DNA of 64,000 bases, from the NCBI GenBank assembly GCA_020427395.1, contig JAGQON010000010.1, positions 37,616 through 101,615 on the forward strand. Direction: 5' to 3'. The notes below the pieces were generated by a model. It was not told where the DNA came from and ran no database searches. It worked only from the letters and a program-made list of their open reading frames with translations. Made by a program: the position numbers and the translations under genes. Origin of the DNA: Phycisphaerales bacterium (GTDB lineage Bacteria > Planctomycetota > Phycisphaerae > Phycisphaerales > UBA1924). Each line of letters starts with the position of its first letter. Position 1 is the first letter of the stretch. Below, one piece after another: positions 25,263 to 34,614 of this stretch.

Positions 25263-25562
25263 GATCCACTGGACACTTCACGGCTCATTTCGACGATCCG
25301 GTGTACGGTGGATCCAAATGCAAGATGAGCTGCCCGCAGCCACATGATCGCTTGAAGCATGTTCGATCACTTGAGCAGAAGTGCAATGCTGGAGCCCCTC
25401 ACGGTGGCTGTCATGGGCCTAGAACTGGCCTTGATTATCCAATCCAAACCAGTTCGAATCGCATCAGATAATTTTGGATCTAACAGCGCAAGTGCCTTTC
25501 AGGCAGATGCTTATCAGCAAAAACCGCATCTGCTGCTCGTGGGCCGTGCCAAGCCAATACAG
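25263..25562. other. Right end of the island, non-coding
   Basis: No credible gene is seen between the ArsR stop and attR. The region holds the right copy of the subterminal repeat (25416-25435) and an inverted half-copy CCAGTTC (25449-25455), consistent with the integrase-binding end of the element. Confidence 0.6.
25416..25435 (+). repeat. Right subterminal repeat, candidate integrase arm site
   Basis: GGCCTAGAACTGGCCTTGAT matches the left copy at 104-123 at 18 of 20 positions in the same orientation. It lies 127 bp inside attR. Confidence 0.55.
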
Positions 25563-25576
25563 TCCCCCCCTCTCCG
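25563..25576 (+). other. attR core: second copy of the tRNA-Ser 3' end
   Basis: TCCCCCCCTCTCCG is an exact copy of 11-24 without a T-arm or acceptor 5' strand before it, so it is a duplicated 3' end and not a tRNA gene. It is followed at the right distance by a terminator (25584-25623), probably the original one of the tRNA. This sets the island at about 25.55 kb. Confidence 0.8.
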
Positions 25577-25583
25577 TTTGATC

Positions 25584-25632
25584 TAAACCCTTGCTTTGCC
25601 ACTTATACGCAAACAAGGGTTTATTTCTTTCT
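25584..25632 (+). terminator. Rho-independent terminator, likely the original tRNA-Ser terminator
   Basis: TAAACCCTTG (25584-25593) and CAAGGGTTTA (25614-25623) form a 10-bp stem with a 20-nt loop, followed by TTTCTTTCT. It stands directly after attR with no gene before it, as expected for a terminator cut off from its tRNA by the insertion. Confidence 0.7.
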
Positions 25633-26027
25633 CGCCATCCAGCGTCACCGCATGGCTTCCCCCACCGCTAGAACCCACGCCACAGTTTCGGTCGCGATCT
25701 TCCCAGTGTCCCAACCGTGATCAGCGGCCTAGTCCTCGGAAAGAACTCTCGTTTGGATTACACGGCATTGTCACCCTGCGATGCGTGCGAACGCTTCGAG
25801 TGCTCATGATCTCGCCGCCAGAAGGAAGCCCGCACGGTCACAACGCGCGATGTGCTCTCCTCATAGACCACGAGCCCACCCCCTCCAACGCTTGGCGCTT
25901 GCTGATAATCGCCTCAGATTCGGAGCGGAGGCCATGCTATCGTTAGCGGTCGGGCTTGGCGGTCTTCCCCAGACACGCTCCGAGTTCGGACCATCGGCCG
26001 CGTATCCCGTGATCCCGCTCTATCCCA
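25633..26027. other. Intergenic region upstream of uup
   Basis: About 395 bp without a convincing gene. A short reading frame here has unnatural, Pro/Arg/Ser-rich composition. No clear promoter is visible. Confidence 0.4.
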
Positions 26028-27869
26028 ATGTCCACCCTCATCTCCGCACGCTCGTTGTCTATGGCTTATCCATCGAACATCCTCTTTGAGGATGTCTCGA
26101 TCAGTATTGAGAGCGGGGAGCGGATCGGGCTGATCGGCCCCAACGGGAGCGGCAAATCGACGCTCATGCAGGTACTCGCCGGTGCCATCGCCCCGGTGGA
26201 GGGCGAGATTATCCGCCGGCGTGATCTGCGGGCCGTGTATGTTCCGCAGGATGATCTGTTCGATGCCGACGCCACACCAATGCAAGTTGTCCGATCCGGA
26301 CTGGGCGATGATGAGGAGTCGGGAGTTGATGCGCAGACCCGGGCATCGATCTCGCTCTCGAGGCTTGGGTTTGCCGACCCGAATCAGCCCGTTTCGACGC
26401 TGTCGGGTGGGTGGCGGAAGCGCCTGTCATTGGCGCGGGCCATCGCGCGGGACCCGGAAGTGCTCCTGCTCGACGAGCCAACGAATCATCTGGATTATGA
26501 GGGCGTCGTGTGGCTGGAAGGGTTCATCCGTCAGCTCTCGATCGCCGTGGTCTTCATCACGCACGATCGGCGATTCCTCGAGAACACCGCGACGAGGGTG
26601 GTGGAACTCTCCAAGGCCTACCCGGGCGGAACCTTCGAGGCCAAGGGGAACTACTCGGAGTTCATCAAGCGAAAAGAGGCGTTTCTTGATGCCCAGCGGG
26701 CGGCCCAGACGAGCATCGCCCACAAGGTGCGGCGCGACACCGCCTGGCTCCGACAGGGCATCCAAGGACGGCAAACTCGCAACAAGTCGCAGGTGCAAGC
26801 CGCGGCGATCCGTCGCGATGAACTCAAGGCCACCAAAGACCGGAATGAGGCCCCCACACGCACCGCCAAGTTCGGTTTCCAGGCAACCGACCGGCAAACC
26901 AAAAAGCTCCTGACCCTCCAAGGGGTCTCGAAGTCCATGGGCCAGAAGCAGCTGTTTGGATCGCTGGACCTGACCCTCGCTCCGGGTCAGCGTGTCGGGC
27001 TACTGGGCGTCAATGGCTCGGGCAAAACGACGCTCATGCGCCTGATGTCGAGTGATCTGAAGCCGGATTCGGGAACGATCAACCGCGCGGACAACCTCCA
27101 GGTCGTCGTGTTCAGCCAGCACCGCGAAACGCTCGATCCGAAGCTGACGCTCAAAGAGGCGCTGTGTCCCTTCGGCGAGATGGTCCACTACCATGGCCAG
27201 TCGATGCATGTTTCGGGATGGGCGCGGAGGTTCCTGTTTGATACCGACCAGCTTTCCACACGCGTCGAGAACCTCTCTGGCGGGGAACAGGCGCGGGTGC
27301 TGATCGCCAACCTGACCCTGCTGCCCGCGGACCTGCTCCTTCTGGACGAGCCGACCAACGATCTTGATATTCCATCGCTGGAAGTGCTCGAGGAGGCACT
27401 GCTTGAGTTCACCGGCGCCATCGTGCTCGTCACGCATGACCGCTTCCTGCTTGAGCGCATTGCGACGGAATATCTGGCGCTCGATGGGCGGGGTGAAGCG
27501 CGACGCTTCGCCTCGATCGAACAATGGAACGCATCGGAGCAGAAACGCGCTCTAGAAGACGCGGACAATCTCAGGTCCGCTTCTCCCGCTCCCGCCGCAC
27601 CCACGGCTGACAGAGGAAACGCCTCCTCAAAGCCCGGCAAACTCTCGTACAAACTCCAGCTCGAGTATGATCGGATGGAAGAATCCATCATGCAGGCCGA
27701 AGCCGCGGCCGAACAGCTTGAGCAGGAGGCCGCGGACCCCGGGCTCGTCGCGGATCACCAACGAGCCGCACAAGTTTACACGAAACTGAGGGACGCCCAG
27801 AAGCGTGTGTCCGATCTGTATGCACGATGGTCCGAGCTTGACGAGCTCCGCGCCGGCGGCTCGCGCTGA
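26028..27869 (+). CDS. uup: ABC-F family ATPase, Uup-like
   Basis: This 613-residue cytosolic protein has two ABC domains and no membrane part. The first has Walker A GPNGSGKST (37-45), signature LSGGWRKRLSLARAI and LLLDEPTNHLD; the second has GVNGSGKTTLM, LSGGEQARVLIANL and LLLDEPTNDLD. The linker between them is basic (KVRRDTAWLRQGIQGRQTRN), as in Uup, and the C-terminus carries a Uup-type coiled-coil DNA-binding domain (KPGKLSYKLQLEYDRMEESI...). ABC-F proteins act on ribosomes; Uup also affects precise transposon excision and branched DNA. It is the first chromosomal gene right of the island. Confidence 0.88.
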   Translation: MSTLISARSLSMAYPSNILFEDVSISIESGERIGLIGPNGSGKSTLMQVLAGAIAPVEGEIIRRRDLRAVYVPQDDLFDADATPMQVVRSGLGDDEESGVDAQTRASISLSRLGFADPNQPVSTLSGGWRKRLSLARAIARDPEVLLLDEPTNHLDYEGVVWLEGFIRQLSIAVVFITHDRRFLENTATRVVELSKAYPGGTFEAKGNYSEFIKRKEAFLDAQRAAQTSIAHKVRRDTAWLRQGIQGRQTRNKSQVQAAAIRRDELKATKDRNEAPTRTAKFGFQATDRQTKKLLTLQGVSKSMGQKQLFGSLDLTLAPGQRVGLLGVNGSGKTTLMRLMSSDLKPDSGTINRADNLQVVVFSQHRETLDPKLTLKEALCPFGEMVHYHGQSMHVSGWARRFLFDTDQLSTRVENLSGGEQARVLIANLTLLPADLLLLDEPTNDLDIPSLEVLEEALLEFTGAIVLVTHDRFLLERIATEYLALDGRGEARRFASIEQWNASEQKRALEDADNLRSASPAPAAPTADRGNASSKPGKLSYKLQLEYDRMEESIMQAEAAAEQLEQEAADPGLVADHQRAAQVYTKLRDAQKRVSDLYARWSELDELRAGGSR

Positions 27870-27937
27870 AAATCGGATCAAATCCCAATCCGCTCGCTGT
27901 CCGGGAGCATCAGATCGCTTCGATCGAGAAATGAAAA

Positions 27938-27967
27938 CCGCCCGGCATGCGTTCGCACACCGGGCGG
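27938..27967 (-). terminator. Terminator of the metalloprotease gene
   Basis: CCGCCCGG (27938-27945) and CCGGGCGG (27960-27967) form a GC stem that on the minus strand is followed by TTTTCAT. It serves the leftward gene ending at 27996 and may also stop transcripts from uup. Confidence 0.65.
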
Positions 27968-27995
27968 CGGTTGTGGTTTCTCAACGCACCGATGA

Positions 27996-30881
27996 TTACG
28001 GGCAACCCTGCCCGAACAGGCTCAGGAAGATCGACACATCGAAGAAGTTGAGCTGACCGTCGTTGTTGAAGTCCGCGGCCAGGTCGTTGGCCGAGTACGC
28101 GGTCAGGAACACCGAGACATCGAAGAAGTTGAGCTGACCGTCCATGTTCAGGTCAGCGGCGTTGCACCCCGCAGGCTCGGCAACCTCAAAGCTGATCAGT
28201 CCCACTCGCCCTGAGGGCCAGGAGAGGGTGTCGTCGAGATCACCGAGCTGGACCACGAGCTCGCCACCTTCTGCGCAGCCATTGATATTGATCTCTATAC
28301 CAAAGTTCTCGCTGAAGAACGCGTTGTAGCCCGCGATGGCCGCGTAATAGATGCCCGGCTCGAGGTTGCGTGTGATCTCGCTCTGGAGCCCACAGAAGTC
28401 GTCGTTGGCTTCGATGAGATTCCCGCTCTCGTCCCACAGCGCGATCTCGGTATCGAAGCTGCTCCCGCAAGTCGAGTAGGTGATCGCCTGACTCGAATCA
28501 CCCACGATGCCGACGAACTCCGCATCGGCAAGTGTGGGGATCTCACACTCGTCGGGGACACCGTTGCCGTCGCAGTCGAGCTCTTGGCTGTCGGGTATGC
28601 CGTCGCCGTCACAGTCCGCCGAGCTACCGACGGTGAACACAAAGGTATGGACACGAGACGGAGGAATCGAGCCGGAGATGGCCTGCACGCTATCGATGTT
28701 GAGCATGTACGAGCCGCTGACGGAGCAACCGCCCACGAAATCGAGGCCCGGCCCGTTCGAGTAAACAGAGTTGTAGCCGTTCACCGCGAGGATGTACTGA
28801 CCGGCAGCGAGCGATTGGGTGATGATGCTCTGGCGTCCACTCGGAGACGAGTCGTCGTTCTGAGCGATGAGTGTTCCAGCGACATCCCAGAGAGCCATCT
28901 CGGTATCGAAGTTGCTGCCGAAGGTGTCGAACTGAATCGGCACACCACCCTCGCCGACCAAACCCAGATCGATGGTGTTGGCAAGGTCATCAAGCAGATC
29001 GATCGAATCGTTCTGCCCGTTGCCGTCGCAATCGGCGAAGTTGATCCATTTCAGATTGTTTGTCGGGATGTCCTGCCAGCCGCCGAGCGAGCGTGATTCA
29101 CGAACCATCCGAACAAACGGTGTTGCTTCATTGCTCAGAACCTGAACGAAGACATTGTGCCAGCCCGCTTCCAGCTGCATAAACGACTGGCTGGAGAGCT
29201 CTGACGAGTCCCCGCTGTGCTGGATCCGCCCTGATCGCTCGCTCTCGCCGATAACGATATTGTCGATGATCAGGAACATATCATCCGGGTGCGCAACACG
29301 GAATGCGTACTCATCGCGTGCGGGCGCGAACATCGAGAACTCGTACTGGATCACCCGTGTGTTGCTGTTGGGAAAGCTCATCGGATCGCTCATGTCCGCA
29401 ACGACCACACTGGCAACGGGTGTGTATGCGGGATTCGCGGGGTCGAACACGCTCAGGTCGGTCAGACCCGGCGTTTCAAAGATCGTCCGGGTAACACCGC
29501 TGTTGGTCGACGGATCTCCGGCACCCAGCGAGAACGATTCACACTCATCTGGGATCGAGTCATGGTCAACATCCTGCGAGATCCCCAGCGCGATATCAAC
29601 GATGTCCGGGTTCCCGTTGCCGTTGCAATCGTTGAACCCAAAGGCCGCGACCGGACGCCAGCCCATGTCATCGAGCGGCTGGATATCGTTCTGTGAGTAG
29701 AAGATCGGGCAACGCGTCGTTCCCCGGCTGATCACCGGATCCATGACCCCGAGCTTGTCCTCGGGATCAGAAATGTAGTTGAGATGCGATGGCTGATTCC
29801 CATCGCCAGACTCGAGCAGCGTGGAGGTCCCGGTGGGGAAGCTCGAGTAGAAATGGAACTCGCCGGTGAATGACTCGCCGATCCGGGGGTTGTTGGCGAA
29901 CTGGGCGCTGCTGCCGGGCAAGTTATTCGCCCGGAAACGGGCCACATCAAGCCCCTGGATCTGTTCAGCGCTGTTTCCACCGCCCTCCGCGATCTGGCTC
30001 GTGAAGCCCATCGCGTGCGTGAACTCGTGCACGGCAACATCGATCAGGCTCTGCTGACCGCTGGCGGGTTCCACATTGCAGCCGAGGAAGTTCCAGCTGG
30101 TATTCGAGTTGAATGTGATGCTGACGGCTTGCCCCTGCGGGGCCACATTATCGCCGAAGATGGCCCGGAGCTGGGCCGCGGTGACCCGGATCTGCGTCTC
30201 CGCGGTGGCGCTCGATGAGGCGTTGTAGGTCACCGGGATCGAGCTGAAGGGCAACTGGCTTGCAAAGCGTGCATCTTCACGGAGCGACTGCCGACGCAAA
30301 CCCTCCACATAGACCGACCAGGGAATGGTGAACCGGGTCGAACCTGCGGAACCGATCACATCGTTATCAAAGGTGCCCAGGGCCATCGTCGCGCCGATCT
30401 CGACACGGTTATCAAACTGCCCGTCGATGTACTCCGCCGCGGACTGGACCACCGGGAGGTAGAGCACCTGAAAGATAGGATCAGTCGTGTCATAGCTCAC
30501 CGCAAACGCAGGCGATTCACCGAAGACCTGCGTGCTCGTCCCGCGCTGATTCCCGTCGAGCAGCTGCAGATCGCGTTGTGCGGCCCGAAAGAGATCGTTC
30601 ACCGAGATATGCGCCCCGTTGGGGCCGCAGATCCCCTTGTACACACGCTCGGCACCCGTCACACCAAGGTCCACGGCCCAGCCGGGCACATCCATTGGGA
30701 TCACTAGCATCGGGTGCGCCTCGGTGCCCACGATCTGCGCCTGGTTCAGGGGTGTCGGCTGCCTCATCTCAAGACCGGCATACACCGAAGTCGGTGCCAT
30801 CGCCAGCATCGCGAGGGTGCCGCATATCGTCATGGCTCCCCGCGTCGTGCCGAACCGCTTATCACTCTCCAGATTGCTCAT
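27996..30881 (-). CDS. Secreted HExxH metalloprotease with PPC-like domains and GC-ending dockerin-like tail
   Basis: This 961-residue exported protein starts at ATG 30881 (GAGGAG upstream), giving a signal ending PTSVYAG; a longer in-frame ORF to 31106 is not signal-like. The protease part has HEFTH (285-289) and a Met-turn-like GVMDPV, metzincin fashion. Then come Ca-type DCNGNGNPD/ D.DHDSIPDECE repeats, a PA14-like stretch, and two pre-peptidase-like domains (DTEMALWD, DTEIALWD). The tail (27996-28166) has two EF-hand-like repeats, DLNMDGQLNFFDVSVFL and DFNNDGQLNFFDVSIFL, ending GQGCP. It lies 189 bp downstream of the kinase gene. Confidence 0.82.
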   Translation of the reverse strand: MSNLESDKRFGTTRGAMTICGTLAMLAMAPTSVYAGLEMRQPTPLNQAQIVGTEAHPMLVIPMDVPGWAVDLGVTGAERVYKGICGPNGAHISVNDLFRAAQRDLQLLDGNQRGTSTQVFGESPAFAVSYDTTDPIFQVLYLPVVQSAAEYIDGQFDNRVEIGATMALGTFDNDVIGSAGSTRFTIPWSVYVEGLRRQSLREDARFASQLPFSSIPVTYNASSSATAETQIRVTAAQLRAIFGDNVAPQGQAVSITFNSNTSWNFLGCNVEPASGQQSLIDVAVHEFTHAMGFTSQIAEGGGNSAEQIQGLDVARFRANNLPGSSAQFANNPRIGESFTGEFHFYSSFPTGTSTLLESGDGNQPSHLNYISDPEDKLGVMDPVISRGTTRCPIFYSQNDIQPLDDMGWRPVAAFGFNDCNGNGNPDIVDIALGISQDVDHDSIPDECESFSLGAGDPSTNSGVTRTIFETPGLTDLSVFDPANPAYTPVASVVVADMSDPMSFPNSNTRVIQYEFSMFAPARDEYAFRVAHPDDMFLIIDNIVIGESERSGRIQHSGDSSELSSQSFMQLEAGWHNVFVQVLSNEATPFVRMVRESRSLGGWQDIPTNNLKWINFADCDGNGQNDSIDLLDDLANTIDLGLVGEGGVPIQFDTFGSNFDTEMALWDVAGTLIAQNDDSSPSGRQSIITQSLAAGQYILAVNGYNSVYSNGPGLDFVGGCSVSGSYMLNIDSVQAISGSIPPSRVHTFVFTVGSSADCDGDGIPDSQELDCDGNGVPDECEIPTLADAEFVGIVGDSSQAITYSTCGSSFDTEIALWDESGNLIEANDDFCGLQSEITRNLEPGIYYAAIAGYNAFFSENFGIEININGCAEGGELVVQLGDLDDTLSWPSGRVGLISFEVAEPAGCNAADLNMDGQLNFFDVSVFLTAYSANDLAADFNNDGQLNFFDVSIFLSLFGQGCP

Positions 30882-31069
30882 GCTGATGCTCCTCTTTGTT
30901 TGAATGGAATCAAGACCCGCACGCGATCTCCCAGCCGGGAGACCCTGCGCGTGTACCTGCGTCCGTCGGCGCCCCAAAGCGCAACCCAACTTCGGCTTCC
31001 AGTGAAATTTCTGATAATCAGGGAAGGAGCGTGCAAACAGCTGATGGGACCAGAGCACCAGCCCTGTGG

Positions 31070-33778
31070 TTAGCCCTCGCCAAAGCCGCCGAGCATGGAT
31101 TCCCATCGCTGGATCTGATCCCGATGCCCAGGGTCAGACTGCGCCCGATCCCATGCCTCGTACAAGCGAACAAACGCCCTGGCGACCGGCTTGAGTTGAT
31201 CCGGTGCCGTTCCATCACGATCAACACAGGCCCACGCTTCCGTCAGGTTGACCTCGGCCTGATCAAACCGCTCCAGATCCTGCAGGATGCCCGCGCTCAG
31301 CGTCAGGTAATCCGCCAGGCGCGGATCACCTTGAGGGAACACCGTTCGCGCTGAAAGCAGCGCGCGATCAGCAACTCCCAGCGCCTCTTCATACGCTGCT
31401 CGCTCCACCTGGCAGCTCGCCAACACCGAGAGCAGCGATCGGCTCTGCTGCTGGAGCATGTCCGGGTCACGCGATTCCATCCCGGGCAGGAGATTGAGCA
31501 CGAGCGTTTCCGCTCCCGCGTGATCCCCGGACTCAAACAAAGACCGTGCATAGTTGCCCCGAAGATAAACCGTGGTTGGATGCTCTTCGCCCAGCCGCAT
31601 CAACGCCTCTTTGATGCCTGCCCGCAAGAGCGACTGCGCCTCCTCGTGCTGATCGAGGCGGGCCTGGGCCAGCGTCAGGTTGACCAGTGAGTTGAGAGTT
31701 CGCGGATCACCCACCCCGAGCACCTCTGCCTGCCCCGTGTACGCCTCATGAGCGAGCTCGAGCGACCGCTCGGGGTTCCCGGTGCGCCCCATCACCGTCG
31801 CGAGGGCTTCGATGGTCGCGAGCGTGGTGGGATGCCGATCACCGAACTGCTCACGCTTGGTCTGCAGGGTTTCCTCAAGGATCGGTACCGCCTCCATTAG
31901 CCGATCAGCGCGGACAAGCAGCGCTCCGAGGTTGCCGATGACCCGGAGGCGCAGCTGCGCGGCTTCGGGCGTGTCCAGGCGATCGATGATCTCCAACTGT
32001 CGCTTCGTCAGGTCGATCGCCTCCGCATCGCGTTCCTGCATCGCCAGATCGCCTACGACGCTGTGCATGATCCGGGCGGTCTCGAACGAATCCGCACCGT
32101 ACTCCTGCTCGGTCAACGCCAACTCCTGACGGTGATGATGCTCGGCTCGATCCAGGACACCAAGCCGGCTGAACAGATACCCGAGCGCGTTGTGCGTTTT
32201 CATCTCGAAATCGGGACGCCCCTCAAACCGACCCTCGATGCTGTTCGATGCGTTGATGAGCGCCTCGCGAACAGTCAGCTCCTTATTCGTCGTCCGCGCG
32301 GGGTCGGCCGCCGAAAGCACATCCATCACGAAGAATCGGCTTAGCTCCTCAGCGGTCTCGGCCTCGCGTGTCGCACGCTCGGCTTCGCTCGCCGCTTGCT
32401 GCGCGGCCTCAGTGGCCGCGATCTGTGCCCGCAGCTCGTCATCCGCAGCGACTCGCGCTTTCTCCCGCTCATCGAGCGCCCAGATCAGGCCCCATGTCGT
32501 CCCGGCGATTCCGAGCAGGAGCACGCTGATCAGCGCGACGCCGGCGACAACCGCACCGCGGTTGCGGCGCACGAACTTGCGAACCGTGTACGCCCTCGAA
32601 GGCGGACGGGCAATGACCGGCTCGTTCGCGAGGAAACGACCAATATCATCCGAAAGCGCGTTGACCGTCTCATAGCGCCGCGCACGATCCTTCTCGAGGG
32701 CCTTCATCACGATCCAGTCGAGATCCCCCTGCACCTCCTGCAGCAGCTTCCGCGGCTCGGAATGACGCTGCTGCGCGATGTCGGCGGTGATATGGTTCGT
32801 ACTCAGCCGGGTGCTGGGCTTGGGCGGGGTGACTTCGCGGATCATCCGCTGGATATCTTCGTAGCTCGATCGAGTGAGCGTCTTGGCATCCAGCGGGGTC
32901 GCGCCCGTGAGCAGCTCGTAGAGCAGCACGCCCAGCGAATAGACATCACTCCGCGTATCGATATCCCCCCGCGAACCGCCCGCCTGCTCTGGGCTCATGT
33001 AGGCCGGGGTGCCCACGAGCTGCCGAACCTGCGTATGGATCGTGTTCTCGCTGAGCTTGGCGGCGTTGGCCTTCGCCACGCCGAAGTCGATCACCTTGGG
33101 GAGGTGGCGACCATCCTTGTCGGCGACGAGCACATTGCTGGGCTTGATATCCCGATGGATGATGCTCTTCTGATGCGCATGCTGAACGGCGGCACAAACC
33201 TCCCGGAACAGCATGAGCCGGTCGCGGATGCTGAGCGTGTGGTCATCGCAGTACTTCGTGATCGGCACGCCCCGCACGAGCTCCATGACAAAGTACGGGC
33301 GACCGCTCTGGGTCGCGCCGGCCTCAAAGACCGTCGAAATCGCGGGATGATCCATCAGGGCCAGGGCCTGCCGCTCGGCCTCGAAACGCGTAATCACCTG
33401 ATGGGTATCCATCCCGAGCTTGATAATCTTGATCGCCACCTCGCGTTTCATGGGCACCGTTTGCTCGGCTCGATACACACGCCCGAAGCCGCCCTCACCG
33501 ATGCGTTCAAGCACGGTGTAGTTCCCGATTATGTCGCCGGGCAGCACATCCTCGGGCGTCTCATCATTCGGGCAGGGCGCACTCGTCGCCCCCCCGGTTG
33601 GGTGATCAAAGAACCCATGCGCCCCGGCCTGCTCCATCGCCTCGATCAACGAATCAACCTGCTCACGCAGGCTCGCATCGCCCCCGCACGCCTCATCGAG
33701 ATATCGCCCACGCTCGTCATGAGGCAGGCCCATCGCGTGAGAGAAGATCTCATGTTCCCGATCTTGAGCGTCTGTCAT
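31070..33778 (-). CDS. Membrane Ser/Thr protein kinase with TPR repeats (pair 1)
   Basis: This is a 902-residue Hanks-type kinase. Visible motifs: GEGGFG loop (94-99), Lys117 (VAIK), HRDIKPSN (208-215), DFG (231-233) and GTPAYMSPEQ. A single membrane segment (about 409-432) follows, then a Glu/Ala-rich coiled region and TPR repeats (about 500-880), which would lie outside the cytoplasm or form a sensor scaffold. The start overlaps the ECF sigma stop (ATGA), a coupling known for planctomycete sigma-kinase pairs; the kinase probably controls the sigma by phosphorylation. Confidence 0.92.
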   Translation of the reverse strand: MTDAQDREHEIFSHAMGLPHDERGRYLDEACGGDASLREQVDSLIEAMEQAGAHGFFDHPTGGATSAPCPNDETPEDVLPGDIIGNYTVLERIGEGGFGRVYRAEQTVPMKREVAIKIIKLGMDTHQVITRFEAERQALALMDHPAISTVFEAGATQSGRPYFVMELVRGVPITKYCDDHTLSIRDRLMLFREVCAAVQHAHQKSIIHRDIKPSNVLVADKDGRHLPKVIDFGVAKANAAKLSENTIHTQVRQLVGTPAYMSPEQAGGSRGDIDTRSDVYSLGVLLYELLTGATPLDAKTLTRSSYEDIQRMIREVTPPKPSTRLSTNHITADIAQQRHSEPRKLLQEVQGDLDWIVMKALEKDRARRYETVNALSDDIGRFLANEPVIARPPSRAYTVRKFVRRNRGAVVAGVALISVLLLGIAGTTWGLIWALDEREKARVAADDELRAQIAATEAAQQAASEAERATREAETAEELSRFFVMDVLSAADPARTTNKELTVREALINASNSIEGRFEGRPDFEMKTHNALGYLFSRLGVLDRAEHHHRQELALTEQEYGADSFETARIMHSVVGDLAMQERDAEAIDLTKRQLEIIDRLDTPEAAQLRLRVIGNLGALLVRADRLMEAVPILEETLQTKREQFGDRHPTTLATIEALATVMGRTGNPERSLELAHEAYTGQAEVLGVGDPRTLNSLVNLTLAQARLDQHEEAQSLLRAGIKEALMRLGEEHPTTVYLRGNYARSLFESGDHAGAETLVLNLLPGMESRDPDMLQQQSRSLLSVLASCQVERAAYEEALGVADRALLSARTVFPQGDPRLADYLTLSAGILQDLERFDQAEVNLTEAWACVDRDGTAPDQLKPVARAFVRLYEAWDRAQSDPGHRDQIQRWESMLGGFGEG

Positions 33779-34413
33779 TCAGCGAGTTCCTCGGAGGGGT
33801 ATCTGGAGAGTTCACGAAAAAGCCAAGCCCGAGCAAACGCCCAGTCGAGATCCACCGTGCGCGGCGAGACGCTCAGCATCTCCGCCGTCTCATCAATGCT
33901 CATCCCGCCGTAAAAACGCAGCTTGACCACCTGAGCCACACGCGGGCGTTGCGCTTCAAGGCGTCGGAGCGCCTCGTCGAGCGCAATGATCTCGTCAGAT
34001 TTTCCATCTTCCGCAAGATCCGCGATCGCAGAAATATCCATGCTGATCCGGCGTCGATCCGCCCCGCCCCGTTTGATCGCATGCCGCGAGCGGGCGTGCT
34101 CGATCAGAATCCGGCGCATGGCCTCAGTCGCCGCGAAGTAGAAATGCCGACGGTTCTCGAAAGTGCTCTCGTTCCCCGACAGCATCCGGGCGTACGCCTC
34201 GTGCACCAACGCCGTGGCCTGCAGCGTGTGGTCCTTCCGCTCGCCCGCCATCCGAGCTTGAGCGATCGCTCGCAGCTGGTCATACACCAACGGCAGGATG
34301 CGATCCGTCGCCCTGATGTCGCCCTCTGCCGCCTGACCCAGCAACTGGGTCAGCTCGTGCTGTTGATCGCTCAAAATGCCCTCCCTCTCAACGCTCAAAG
34401 CCCCAATCAACAT
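33775..34413 (-). CDS. ECF-type RNA polymerase sigma factor (pair 1)
   Basis: This is a roughly 212-residue ECF sigma factor of the planctomycete type. Region 2 includes LVYDQLRAIAQARMAGERKD and TALVHEAYARML; region 4 has VVKLRFYGGMSIDETAEML and SPRTVDLDWAFARAWL (HTH). I start it at ATG 34413; a GTG at 34443 would add ten residues. It overlaps the kinase gene by 4 nt. No anti-sigma gene is near, consistent with kinase-based control. Targets may include the dockerin-tagged genes nearby (inference). Confidence 0.9.
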   Translation of the reverse strand: MLIGALSVEREGILSDQQHELTQLLGQAAEGDIRATDRILPLVYDQLRAIAQARMAGERKDHTLQATALVHEAYARMLSGNESTFENRRHFYFAATEAMRRILIEHARSRHAIKRGGADRRRISMDISAIADLAEDGKSDEIIALDEALRRLEAQRPRVAQVVKLRFYGGMSIDETAEMLSVSPRTVDLDWAFARAWLFRELSRYPSEELAE

Positions 34414-34443
34414 AGCAAGATCGACAGGGACTTGTGTCACCAC

Positions 34444-34614
34444 TGTTTCTGATCCTCGCTGATGCCGAACCGCTGGGTTCCGAGCCCTTCCTACGGGTTA
34501 TGAAAACCGCGTCTGGAATCCCGGGTTTGGCTTGCGGATCGCCAGAGTAACTGTTACGCTGACGGCTTCACGCCCGTTCGTGGCACCTGAACCCACACGC
34601 AGGGGATCCCCAGC
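34444..34614. promoter_or_regulatory. Divergent promoter region between sigma gene and di-heme gene
   Basis: This 171-bp stretch separates two divergent genes and must hold promoters for both. A GTAACTGTTAC palindrome lies near 34546-34556. I see no strong sigma-70 boxes; ECF-type promoters would not be recognisable by eye. Confidence 0.4.

Noticed and set aside
25563..25576. Possible second tRNA-Ser gene
   Set aside because: Only the last 14 nt of the tRNA are present; the bases before it do not form a T-arm, anticodon arm or acceptor strand.
25596..25946. 116-residue frame between the island and uup
   Set aside because: Composition is unlike the real genes here, there is no ribosome binding site, and it begins within the terminator loop.
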